Source of the DNA: Candidatus Colwellbacteria bacterium CG10_big_fil_rev_8_21_14_0_10_41_28
GTDB lineage: Bacteria > Patescibacteriota > Minisyncoccia > UBA6257 > Colwellbacteraceae
Assembly: GCA_002773755.1 (NCBI GenBank)
Contig: PFAG01000021.1
Span: 1 to 23,274, forward strand
Length of the DNA stretch: 23,274 bases
Direction of reading: 5' to 3'
The notes beneath the pieces were generated by a model. The model was given only the letters and a program-made list of their open reading frames with translations, had not been told where the DNA came from and did no database searches. Of this stretch, positions 7,517 to 15,900 are shown in pieces. A program made the translations under genes and the position numbers. Each line of letters begins with the position of its first letter. The stretch's first letter is position 1.

Positions 7517-8552
7517 AGATTTTCCCCATTAAAGCGTTTAGCTCTTCTTGTGAGTAGAAGTTAATAATAATCTTCCCTGATTTTCCATCTCGTTTAAACT
7601 CGACTTTGGTCCCAAGAGCCTCTTCTAATTGATCTTTTAGATAACTTGTTTCTGGGTCTACGTATGGAGTTGGTGTAGAGCTAAAACTAGGGCCTTCTGA
7701 TCTTTCCCTCTCCTTATTAACAACTCTTTTTAATTCCCTAACACTAAGGTTGTCTGACAAAAGCCTTTCTAGGGCCCTCCTTTGTGCTGCTGGATCGTCT
7801 ATTGATAAAAGTATCCTTGCTTGGCTCTCACCAACTCTTCCTTCGGCTATAGCATCCTGTATATCTGTTGGTAAATTAAGAAGTCTTAGTGTGTTAGCAA
7901 CCACCTCTCTACTTTTACCAAGCCTAACTGCAATTTCTCTCTGAGTTAAGTTGAACTCGTCTTGTAATCTTGCGATAGCTCTCGCTGATTCTATTGGATT
8001 GAGGTTTGCTCTCTGAATGTTCTCAATGATAGAGATCTCAAGCTTCTCGACTTCTGGAGTATCCCCTCTCACAATTGCTGGGACTGTTAAGAGCCCCAAC
8101 ATCTTTGACGCCTTGAGTCTTCTCTCTCCAGCTATCAATTGATATTTAACCGATGTGCCAAATTCGGTCTCCTTTTCTATTTTAGAAACCACCAAAGGTT
8201 GAAGCACCCCAAACTCTCTTATAGAGCTAGCTAATTCCTGAAGAGCGGTTTGATCGAAGTTCTTTCTTGGCTGATGTGGATTAGGCTCAATCTTATCCGT
8301 TTCTATCTGAAATATACTTTGAGAACCCTTTGGAATCCCTCTTGGGACATCTTCTTTTTCTATAACAGGAAGATGTGGAACTGGATTTGAGATTTCCGTA
8401 TGTTCCTCTCTTTTCGGAGGTTGGCCATTCGAGATGTCTGGTAAAGGAAACTCAATTTCATCCATTTCATCTAATGGATCTTGGCCTATATCATCCCTAT
8501 CGTCTCTATTCCCCTTTGGGGGGATAAGTGAATTTATTCCTTGTCCTAACAT
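7488..8552 (-). CDS. parB: Chromosome-partitioning protein ParB
   Basis: ParB is a CTP-dependent DNA clamp that loads at parS sites and works with ParA in chromosome segregation. The 354-residue product starts MLGQGINSLIP, the usual ParB N-terminus. A long acidic, proline-rich linker (about residues 18-85) precedes the conserved core: IEPNPHQPRKNFD, SIREFGVLQPLVV and the nucleotide-binding GERRLKA. A helix-turn-helix follows (LTQREIAVRLGKSREVV), then a C-terminal dimerisation segment. The N-terminal linker is longer than in many homologues. It lies 44 bases downstream of parA. Its own promoter-like sequence sits in that gap, and its 3' end overlaps the RSH gene by 29 bases. Confidence 0.94.
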   Translation of the reverse strand: MLGQGINSLIPPKGNRDDRDDIGQDPLDEMDEIEFPLPDISNGQPPKREEHTEISNPVPHLPVIEKEDVPRGIPKGSQSIFQIETDKIEPNPHQPRKNFDQTALQELASSIREFGVLQPLVVSKIEKETEFGTSVKYQLIAGERRLKASKMLGLLTVPAIVRGDTPEVEKLEISIIENIQRANLNPIESARAIARLQDEFNLTQREIAVRLGKSREVVANTLRLLNLPTDIQDAIAEGRVGESQARILLSIDDPAAQRRALERLLSDNLSVRELKRVVNKERERSEGPSFSSTPTPYVDPETSYLKDQLEEALGTKVEFKRDGKSGKIIINFYSQEELNALMGKIFKQSDSQSL

Positions 8553-8562
8553 ATTAAAAATG

Positions 8563-8592
8563 TTTATACAGTCTGTATTCTATCACAGACAA
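8563..8592 (-). promoter_or_regulatory. Putative parB promoter
   Basis: On the minus strand TTGTCT (8587-8592) and TATAAA (8563-8568) are 18 bases apart. The expected start of transcription is only about 4 bases before the parB ATG. The element occupies the whole gap after the parA stop codon, suggesting parB can be transcribed separately from parA. Confidence 0.45.
8566..8578. promoter_or_regulatory. Possible operator palindrome in the parB promoter
   Basis: ATACAG-T-CTGTAT is a perfect 13-base palindrome with a single central base. It overlaps the parB -10 box and runs into the spacer. A regulator bound here would block the promoter. It does not resemble the canonical parS sequence. A chance palindrome cannot be excluded. 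Confidence 0.35.
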
Positions 8593-8596
8593 CCCC

Positions 8597-9394
8597 CTAC
8601 GCATTGAGGTTTCCGAAACGATTTTCATCAAATCGAGGGATCTCTGTTTCAATAAGCTCTTCTGCCAATCTTCTGTATGCCAGAGCTCCTGATGAATTAG
8701 GCTCGTAGGTTAAAATTGGCTGGCTAAAGCTTGGCGCCTCTGCTAAGTGTACTGATCGAGGAATTTCAACATTGAATACTGTGTGTGGAAAATTTCTTCT
8801 AAGATTTTTGGCAACTTGTCTAGGGAGTCTCTCCCTTTTATCAAAGAGGGTTATAACCGCCCCAGCAATCCTTATGTTGTGTCCAAGGTTATTTTTTATA
8901 ACATCGATTGTCTTAAGAAGTTGTCCAAGGCCCTCAAGCCCGTAATACTCTGCCTGGACCGGTATAAGAACCTCATCTGAAGCAACAAGACCATTTACCG
9001 TTAAAAGACTAAGTGAGGGTGGAAGGTCTATTAAGATATAGTCATATTTGTGTCTAATCGAGTTGACGAACTTCCTGAGGAAATATTCTCTCTCTTCCTC
9101 GTTGACTAGTTCTATGAGGGCTCCCGCAAGATCATTAGATGAGGGAATGAATTGGTAGTTTAATACAGGTGTTGGTTTTATGAGGTGCTCTGGATGAACT
9201 CTGTTTAAGATACCGTGATAAATATTGAGATCAAAGGAATGATTGGCTAGGGCTGATGTTGCATTTGCTTGAGGATCGAAGTCTATAAGAAGAACTCTCT
9301 TCCCCAGGGCTGCAAGATATGCGCCTAGATTAACGGATGTTGTGGTCTTACCCACTCCTCCTTTTTGATTACATACTGAGATTACTCTTGCCAT
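8597..9394 (-). CDS. parA: Chromosome-partitioning ATPase ParA (Soj type)
   Basis: ParA-family ATPases bind DNA non-specifically as ATP dimers and drive ParB-bound origins apart. The 265-residue product begins with the deviant Walker A KGGVGKTTT (about residues 10-18), which has the family's signature lysine. It continues with LLIDFDPQANAT, DYILIDLPPSLSLLTVNGL and PVQAEYYGLEGL, all typical of chromosomal Soj proteins. It lacks the N-terminal helix-turn-helix domain of plasmid type Ia ParA. It is upstream of parB and divergent from tRNA-Leu across 80 bases. No Shine-Dalgarno sequence is seen before the ATG at 9394. Confidence 0.95.
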   Translation of the reverse strand: MARVISVCNQKGGVGKTTTSVNLGAYLAALGKRVLLIDFDPQANATSALANHSFDLNIYHGILNRVHPEHLIKPTPVLNYQFIPSSNDLAGALIELVNEEEREYFLRKFVNSIRHKYDYILIDLPPSLSLLTVNGLVASDEVLIPVQAEYYGLEGLGQLLKTIDVIKNNLGHNIRIAGAVITLFDKRERLPRQVAKNLRRNFPHTVFNVEIPRSVHLAEAPSFSQPILTYEPNSSGALAYRRLAEELIETEIPRFDENRFGNLNA

Positions 9395-9474
9395 ATAAAT
9401 GTGTAGCTTTAATTTCCTCTATAATGTATTTTATATTTAGCTGACGATAATTAAAACATCTTGCAAAAAAGTTT
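9395..9474. promoter_or_regulatory. Divergent promoter region between parA and tRNA-Leu
   Basis: This 80-base, very AT-rich gap must hold promoters for both parA (minus) and tRNA-Leu (plus). On the plus strand a perfect TATAAT occurs at 9420-9425 and GATAAT at 9445-9450. On the minus strand TATAAA and TTATAG are present. None has a good -35 partner at 16-18 bases, so I do not assign a specific promoter. Confidence 0.4.
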
Positions 9475-9558
9475 GTCCGGGTGGCGGAATTGGCAGACGC
9501 GCAGGACTCAAAATCCTGTGAGGGCAACCTCGTGAGGGTTCGACTCCCTCCCCGGGCA
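9475..9558 (+). tRNA. tRNA-Leu (anticodon CAA)
   Basis: This is an 84-nt class II tRNA. The acceptor stem GTCCGGG pairs with CCCGGGC (one T-G pair). The anticodon stem CAGGA/TCCTG encloses loop CTCAAAA with anticodon CAA (reads UUG). A variable arm GAGGGCAACCTC follows, then T stem GAGGG/CCCTC with loop TTCGACT. The discriminator is A and CCA is not encoded. The next gene begins only 12 bases after the discriminator. Confidence 0.95.
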
Positions 9559-9570
9559 CAAAAAACAAAA

Positions 9571-11163
9571 ATGATTCCACAAGAGCTAATAGATTACATA
9601 AAAAAAGCTAGGAAAGAAGGGGTTAGAGAGTACTTCATTAGAGAAGCTCTGATTGATAGTGGTTGGGAAAGAAAAGTTATTGAAGAAGCTCTTAACTCTG
9701 AGGATTCATGGCCTGAGGGGAAGAGAGTGGACATTGTCATGCCTGCTGATGAACAGAGTGACTATTCTAAAGAGAACGCTCCCCAGCAGAAAAATCACGA
9801 TAAACACACAGAGATGTATGGTGGCATGAAACACATGGCAACTGTTATTGGAATACTTTTAGGAGTTTTGATTTTAACTTTAGCTGGCACATGGGCTCTT
9901 TTGGAATATAAAAAGACCTCTTATAATATACGCCTTCCAGACATAGACAGCGAAGATTCTTCTTTCGAGTATGGTAGCTGGCCAGCTCTTCAAAATGCTA
10001 ATTTCTTCGAGCAAGTGAAAAACAGTTTCATTGCCCAGGGGGCAACTTTTATTGAGAGCGACTTATCTGAAATGAAGATCCGGTTTTATGAGAATGGCGA
10101 GATGAAGGAAGAGCTCCCGATAATATCAAAAGGCAGAGAAGGATCTTGGTGGGAAACGCCTGCCGGATTATACAAAGTTAAGGGCAAAGAAGAGAACCAC
10201 TTTTCTTCTTTTGGAAATGTATATATGCCCTGGAGCATGCCCTTCCAGGGGAACTTCTTTATCCATGGATGGCCATATTATCCAGACGGAACACCTGTTG
10301 CTCAAGGTTATTCCGGAGGATGCATAAGACTTTCCGACGACGCAGCTAAAAGAATCTATGAGCTGGCTTCCGTTGGAACTCCTATTTTGGTTTTTGAAGA
10401 AGATTTCAAGCAGGACGCCTATAAATATCAGGTTTTGGGTAGTTCAATAAATGCAGAAAACTATTTAGCCGCAGATCTCAAAAATAACTTTGTCTTTGCA
10501 GAAAAGGATGCTAGCGAGGAGGTCTCTATAGCTTCTATAACAAAGTTGATGACTGCCTTAGTTGCTACCGAATATATAAATATTGAGAAGGAGATCTCTA
10601 TCACAAACGATATGCTGGTTTATACCAGTATACCAAGGCTAAAAGCAGGCCAAAGCCTATCAGTTTTTAACCTTCTGTATCCCCTTTTGATGGAGTCGTC
10701 GAATGAAGCTGGCGTTGCTATCGCCTCGATACTGGGAGAGGATAGGTTTGTTGAGCTAATGAATGAAAAGGCAAAAGCCATTGGTATGAATAATTCTACT
10801 TTTGCAGATCCAAACGGTGCGAGCGCAAACAACAAGTCTACTGCCGAAGACCTATTTAAGCTTGCTAAGTATTTATATAACAATCGAAGCTTTGTCTTGG
10901 ATATATCAAAAGGTGAGGCTCGAGATTCTGTATATGGACCTCCAGTTTGGACAGGGTTAGATAACTTCAATATCTTCGCTGAGGATGAAGAGTTTGTTGG
11001 AGGAAAAGTCGGCATGACTAATGCCGCTGGAGAAACTGCTATATCTATATTCGATATGAAGTTTGGAGTAGAGACAAGACCTATTGTAGTTATGGTCTTG
11101 GGATCAAATGATAGAGAAGGAGAAGTTAAGGAGATTGTTGCCCATATACGAGCAAACTACTAA
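9571..11163 (+). CDS. L,D-transpeptidase / D,D-carboxypeptidase fusion, membrane-anchored
   Basis: This 530-residue protein joins two peptidoglycan enzymes. Residues 1-45 form a charged helical segment inside the cell, and one membrane helix lies at about 89-111. A YkuD L,D-transpeptidase domain (about 170-290) follows, with His232 in FIHGW and catalytic Cys251 in SGGCIRLSD. Next is a peptidase S11 (DacA-like) domain with SITK (Ser322, Lys325), SSN (376-378) and KVG (479-481), the three penicillin-binding motifs. The first would make 3-3 crosslinks or attach proteins; the second would trim the terminal D-Ala, creating tetrapeptides that L,D-transpeptidases use. I start at the ATG at 9571; an open frame continues upstream only because it reads through tRNA-Leu. 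It may be cotranscribed with that tRNA. The 3' end overlaps the PAP2 gene by 4 bases. Confidence 0.9.
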   Translation: MIPQELIDYIKKARKEGVREYFIREALIDSGWERKVIEEALNSEDSWPEGKRVDIVMPADEQSDYSKENAPQQKNHDKHTEMYGGMKHMATVIGILLGVLILTLAGTWALLEYKKTSYNIRLPDIDSEDSSFEYGSWPALQNANFFEQVKNSFIAQGATFIESDLSEMKIRFYENGEMKEELPIISKGREGSWWETPAGLYKVKGKEENHFSSFGNVYMPWSMPFQGNFFIHGWPYYPDGTPVAQGYSGGCIRLSDDAAKRIYELASVGTPILVFEEDFKQDAYKYQVLGSSINAENYLAADLKNNFVFAEKDASEEVSIASITKLMTALVATEYINIEKEISITNDMLVYTSIPRLKAGQSLSVFNLLYPLLMESSNEAGVAIASILGEDRFVELMNEKAKAIGMNNSTFADPNGASANNKSTAEDLFKLAKYLYNNRSFVLDISKGEARDSVYGPPVWTGLDNFNIFAEDEEFVGGKVGMTNAAGETAISIFDMKFGVETRPIVVMVLGSNDREGEVKEIVAHIRANY

Positions 11164-11708
11164 ATCAGCTTTTGTTTCTTAAACAAGAGCTTAACCAAAT
11201 AGAAGCTAATCAATCCTATTGCAATGCCGGCAATAATGTCTGTTGGCCAATGAACTCCCACCACAATCCTAGCTAGACCCACTGTTATAACGCCTAAAAT
11301 AGCCCACCAGCCCATTTTCTTGCTGAAAAGTAGTGTTCCCAAGGCTAAGGGAATTAAAAATGTCATATGGTCAGATGGAAAAGTCCCCTCTGCATTATGA
11401 ACAATGAGTGATTCTGAAGATATTGTTGCTGATGGACCCAAAATATTTGTAAAACTATTCACTAGATTACCCAATATTCCCCAAGAGATTATTATAGCCA
11501 AAATAATCAGAGCAAAGTGCTGATATTTAAGCTTCCAAGAAGTCGTACCCTCTCCCCAATCTTTTTTTCTAAACAGGGTCCAAAAGCATGCGAATCCGAT
11601 AACCCATGGGATGTATTTAGCCATAAATATAAAAACCAAGTCCAACATAAAGACTTGGCCAGCTAATCCATGGAGTAGATTAAATGCGATCTCGTCAAAA
11701 CTAGTCAT
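11160..11708 (-). CDS. PAP2-family membrane phosphatase (BcrC-like)
   Basis: A 182-residue protein with about five membrane helices. It carries GTFPSDHMTF and ARIVVGVHWPTDI, matching motifs 2 and 3 of the PAP2 family, including the catalytic histidines. The PSDH form of motif 2 is typical of BcrC-like undecaprenyl pyrophosphatases, which recycle the lipid carrier of the cell wall. Motif 1 (K-x6-R-P) is not recognisable: the expected region before motif 2 reads NSFTNILGP, with Asn and Gly where Lys and Arg should be. I chose the ATG at 11708, one codon inside a possible GTG at 11711. This start overlaps the rpsR stop by 8 bases, so it is the last gene of the rpsF-ssb-rpsR cluster. Substrate is inferred only. 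Confidence 0.8.
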   Translation of the reverse strand: MTSFDEIAFNLLHGLAGQVFMLDLVFIFMAKYIPWVIGFACFWTLFRKKDWGEGTTSWKLKYQHFALIILAIIISWGILGNLVNSFTNILGPSATISSESLIVHNAEGTFPSDHMTFLIPLALGTLLFSKKMGWWAILGVITVGLARIVVGVHWPTDIIAGIAIGLISFYLVKLLFKKQKLI

Positions 11709-11919
11709 CACTTCTAGTATATGGGATTAATGCCATATATCTAGCCCTCTTTATTGCTTTAGCTAATTTCCTTTGATGCTTGGAACAGGTTCCTGTGTGC
11801 ATTGGGTCGATAATCTTCATCTGACCAGAGATAAACCTGCTTATTAGATCTTTATTTTTATAATCTATATCTAGCAAGTTCTGAGAGCAGAAAAAGCACT
11901 GTTTGTTCTTAATTCTCAT
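11701..11919 (-). CDS. rpsR: 30S ribosomal protein bS18, zinc-binding form
   Basis: The 72-residue protein has the bS18 core TGTCSKHQRKLAKAIKRARYMALIPY that contacts 16S rRNA and bS6. The N-terminal CFFC together with C..H in TCSKH forms a plausible four-ligand zinc site, the so-called C+ version of S18. It starts 2 bases after the ssb stop codon and overlaps the PAP2 gene at its end, so it must be part of the rpsF-ssb-rpsR operon. No Shine-Dalgarno sequence separates it from ssb. Confidence 0.95.
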   Translation of the reverse strand: MRIKNKQCFFCSQNLLDIDYKNKDLISRFISGQMKIIDPMHTGTCSKHQRKLAKAIKRARYMALIPYTRSDD

Positions 11920-11921
11920 AG

Positions 11922-12425
11922 TTAGAATGGTAGGTCTTCTGGCTTAATATCGTCCTCTGAAGAATCTTCGTCCATGTTTATAACTGGAAGATCTTCTTCT
12001 TTTTTATCCTGATCTACTTTATCTGAGTCATTCCTTTCTTGGTTATAGCTGTCACTAGAACCCCCATTTGAAGAATTTCCTCCTGAGAAGTTGTCTGATC
12101 CCCTTGGACCAAGTTGGATATTCTCAGCAACTATCTCTGTTGTCTTTCTGTTCTGACCATCCTTACCTTCCCAGCTTCTTGTCTGAAGTCTTCCCTCGAT
12201 GAGGATAATGCTTCCCTTTTTTGAAAATTGATTAACAACCTCTGCCTGCCTACCCCAAACAACTATGTTGTGGAATTCTGTGGCCTCTTGTTTTTGACCA
12301 TCTTTATCCCTCCAATACCTGTTGGTTGCAATTGAGAAAGAGGCAACATGATCTCCAGAGTTTGTTGTCCTTAACTCTGGGTCTGCTGTTAATCTTCCTG
12401 CTACGTATACTTTGTTTAAATTCAT
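11922..12425 (-). CDS. ssb: Single-stranded DNA-binding protein
   Basis: SSB coats single-stranded DNA in replication, repair and recombination. The 167-residue product has an N-terminal OB fold (about residues 1-110): MNLNKVYVAGRLTADPELR, SFSIATNRYW, EFHNIVVWGRQAEVV and GSIILIEGRLQTRSWE. A Ser/Asn/Gly-rich, then acidic, disordered tail follows, ending in KPEDLPF. This matches the D-(D/L)-(I/L)-P-F tip that recruits partner proteins. Placed between rpsF and rpsR, it is in the conserved bacterial gene order. Confidence 0.96.
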   Translation of the reverse strand: MNLNKVYVAGRLTADPELRTTNSGDHVASFSIATNRYWRDKDGQKQEATEFHNIVVWGRQAEVVNQFSKKGSIILIEGRLQTRSWEGKDGQNRKTTEIVAENIQLGPRGSDNFSGGNSSNGGSSDSYNQERNDSDKVDQDKKEEDLPVINMDEDSSEDDIKPEDLPF

Positions 12426-12462
12426 ATCTTTAACCTATCTTTATCTGATAATTTATTCAACA

Positions 12463-12888
12463 CTAATCGGTTGTAATCGATTCACTAAGCTCTTCTATGG
12501 TTGCTTCTAGATCCTTATTCGATGAGACTGTGCTCTTTGGAGCCTCTTTAGCGGGCCTTCTCTCCACTCTATTCATAGGAGTGCTTGTTTGTCCTGATTC
12601 AGTCTTTATAAATGGTGGGGTTACTATTAGATATCTTAAGATCCCTTCTTCGAATTTAAGGGCTGTCTTTATCTTATCAATAGCGTCCGTATCTACAGAG
12701 AAGTGAATACACCCAAAATATGCAGTCTTATTCTTCTTAATTGGGTGGGCTAGAACGATTTGATCAAGCTTATCCTCATTAATTATTTCTGCGCCTGCAC
12801 TGTTTAGGTGTTTAACCATCGAAAGAGCCCCCTCTTCTCCACGGGCTAGAAATGATATCTCGTATGTCTTTGTTGTTTCCTCTTCCAT
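12463..12888 (-). CDS. rpsF: 30S ribosomal protein bS6
   Basis: bS6 pairs with bS18 on the platform of the small subunit. The first 100 residues fit the ferredoxin-like S6 fold: YEISFLARGEEG, INEDKLDQIVLAHPIKKNKTAYFGCIHF and LKFEEGILRYLIVTPP. A Ser/Thr-rich, charged extension of about 40 residues follows, longer than in the shortest bS6 proteins. The gene is 42 bases downstream of rpoC and has its own promoter-like sequence in that gap. No Shine-Dalgarno sequence is visible before the ATG. Confidence 0.92.
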   Translation of the reverse strand: MEEETTKTYEISFLARGEEGALSMVKHLNSAGAEIINEDKLDQIVLAHPIKKNKTAYFGCIHFSVDTDAIDKIKTALKFEEGILRYLIVTPPFIKTESGQTSTPMNRVERRPAKEAPKSTVSSNKDLEATIEELSESITTD

Positions 12889-12901
12889 ATAAAGCTTTTA
12901 C

Positions 12902-12929
12902 ATCATAAGGATCTTTGCCGGTTATGCAA
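12902..12929 (-). promoter_or_regulatory. Putative rpsF operon promoter
   Basis: TTGCAT (12924-12929) and TATGAT (12902-12907) on the minus strand are 16 bases apart, in the 42-base gap after the rpoC stop. The expected transcription start is about 6 bases before the rpsF ATG. Readthrough from rpoC is also possible, since no terminator is seen between the genes. Confidence 0.45.
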
Positions 12930-12930
12930 G

Positions 12931-15900
12931 CTATTCCTCTGACTCTTCTTTCTTTTCTTCTTTAATTGGTTCAAGAGTTTCCTCATCAATCAGCTCCTCT
13001 TCTCCGGCCCCGACATCATCTCTGATAGCTGTTCCAACTGGAACTAACCTACCAATGATAACGTTCTCCTTAAGGCCCCTTAGCTTGTCCTTCCTCCCTT
13101 CACTAGCGGCTTTAATAAGAACACGTGATGTTTCTTGGAATGAAGCTGGAGCAAGGAACCCGTCTGCTGATAGAGCAGATCTTGTGATTCCGAGTAATTG
13201 CTCTTCTCCTTTAGAGCTTTCTTTGCCTGTTCCCCTAAGGGCTCTGTTCGCCTCTCTGAAGGTTGATCTATCCACAACCTCTCCGGAAACAAAGTCTGTG
13301 TCTCCTGAATCTACAATCTTAATTCTTTGGAACATCTGGCGGATAATTATATCCATGTGCTTGTCATGAACGGTTGATCCATTTGTAACATAGATCTTCT
13401 GAACTTCTTTTAGGATGTATCTATAAGTATCCTCTTTGCTCTTCTTGTATTTGAAGATCTCCTTAGGATCAAGGTTTCCCTCTGAAAGAGCATCTCCCTG
13501 GTCAACTGTGTCTCCAACAGAAACAAGTATCTTCCTACTACCAATAACAGGATATTCAACAACTTTGCCCTTCTTGCCAGACTCTGTCTTCTTCTTAATG
13601 TGAATAACGCTCATAGCTGAGCCCTGCTTGGCCTTTTCAATTTTCTCTACAACACCATCCACCTTGGAAACTACAGCCTTCCACTTTGGCTTTCTTGCCT
13701 CGAATAGCTCCTCTACTCTAGGGAGTCCTGTTGTAATGTCCTCTGTGGCAATACCTCCTGAGTGGAAAGTTCTTAGCGTTAGCTGTGTTCCAAGCTCACC
13801 AATTGATTGAGCTGCCACAACACCAACGGCTTCACCTATTTTGATTGGTTCGTTTGTACCGAGATCAAGTCCATAACACTTGGAACAGACTCCGTAGAGA
13901 GTGTTACAGGTCATTGCGCTTCTTACTATAACCCCATCAAGATCCGATTCGGTAATCTCTTTAGAAGCCTGCTTTCCAATAAGCTCTCCTCCCTTAACAA
14001 CAACCTTCCTGCCAATCTTAATGTCCTCTAGGGCATATCTTGAATAGAGCCTGTAATCAAAGTTATATCCGAAATCTTTCCCGTCCTCTCTGTATACTGG
14101 CACTCCTCTGGTTGTTCCACAATCATCTTCACGAACAACAACGTCCTGAGCAACATCAACCAACCTTCTGGTTAGATATCCTGCCTCAGCTGTTTTAAGA
14201 GCGGTATCAGCAAGACCTTTTCTTGATCCGTGAGTTGAGATGAAGTATTCAAGTGAACTGTGCCCTTCTTTAAGAGAGCTACGAATAGGAAGCTCAATGT
14301 CTTCTCCCTTAGGATTTCTAACAATACCCTTAATACCGGTTATCTGGTTAATTGGATTCCATGAACCTCTTGCTCCTGAGTCAACGATATAGTGGACTGA
14401 TCCATTCTTAGGCAAAGCCTTAGGAACCAATTCTCTTATCTGAACCATGATGTCTGACCAGATATCAACAATCTTCATCTTCCTTTCCTCTAATGAAAGG
14501 AATCCATCATTGTATTGACTGTATACCTCTTTGATCTTTTCTTCTGCTTTCTCAAGAATGCCGGCTTTTTCTTTAGGAATAATAAGCTCGCTCATGCCCC
14601 AGGTGATTCCTGACTGAGTTGCATACTCGAAACCAAGATCTTTCATGCTGTCTAGGATTTTTGCTGTTTCCAGAGATCCATATTTTGTGATTAGATCACC
14701 AGTTAGATCACCCAAAACCTTTTTAGTTAGAACCTCATTAAAGTATCCGAAGTCGTCTGGTAAAATATCATTGAAAATTGCCTTTCCAACTGTTGTGTCA
14801 ACCATTCCATCTCTTGTTCTGTACTTAATTTTGGCATTAATAGCTAAATCACCACTTTCAAGAGCCATCTTGATCTCTTTGGTGTTAGAAAATGCTGAGC
14901 CCTCTCCCTTTGCTCCATCGAGTTCTTTTGTTAAGTAGTAACAACCAAGAACAATATCTTGTGTTGGAACAGCAATAGCATCTCCTGATGCCGGCTTTAG
15001 AAGATTGAGGCTTGAAAGCATAAGAATTGAAGACTCAACCTGAGCCTCATCTGACAGAGGGAGGTGAACTGCCATCTGGTCTCCATCGAAGTCAGCGTTA
15101 AAAGCAGCACAAACCATTGGTGGAACCCTGATTGCCAAATCCTCAATTAGCACAGGCTTAAAGGCCTGAATACTGAGCCTGTGAAGTGTTGGAGCTCTGT
15201 TAAGAAGAACTTTTCTGTCGGCAATTACTTCTTCCAAAATCTCCCATACTTCTGGTGGGGCTTGTTCTATAAGGCGGTTACTCATCTTAATGTTGTGAGC
15301 TAAGCCTCTTTCCATAATCTTATTGATAACGAAAGGTCTAAAGAGCTCTAAGGCCATCGCTTTTGGAATACCACACTCATCTAGAGCAAGGTCTGGGCCA
15401 ACAACGATTACTGATCTTCCTGAATAATCTACTCTCTTACCGAGAAGGTTCTGTCTAAACCTACCCTGTTTTCCCTTAATCATGTCGGATAGAGACCTTA
15501 GTGGTCTTTTAATTGTCGAGCTCTGCCTTGTTGTCGTCTTTGAGTTGTCGATTAGAGCATCAACTGCTTCTTGAAGCATTCTTTTTTCATTAACAACAAT
15601 TACATCTGGAGCGTTAAGCTCGAGAAGCTTTTTAAGACGGTTATTCCTATTGATAACTCTTCTGTATAGATCGTTTAGGTCTGAAGTTGCATACCTACCT
15701 CCATCTAGGGCAACCATCGGCCTTAGGTCTGGAGGGATAACAGGCAATACTGTCATAACCATCCACTCAGGATTGATGTAGTTCTTACTCATGGACTTAA
15801 CTAGCTTCATCCTTCTTAGAAGCTTCTTCGTCCTTGTTGCATCCTTTGTCTCTTCAAGTTCTTTATCAATCTTCTTGACCTCTTTCTTAAGGTCTATTTG

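Noticed and set aside
9475..9558. tRNA-Leu as an integration site for a mobile element
   Set aside because: No integrase gene or repeated tRNA 3' end was found downstream; the next gene is a cell-wall enzyme.
9481..9570. Upstream extension of the transpeptidase fusion by 30 codons
   Set aside because: The extension is a translation of the tRNA-Leu gene; the ATG at 9571 is the first start outside the tRNA.
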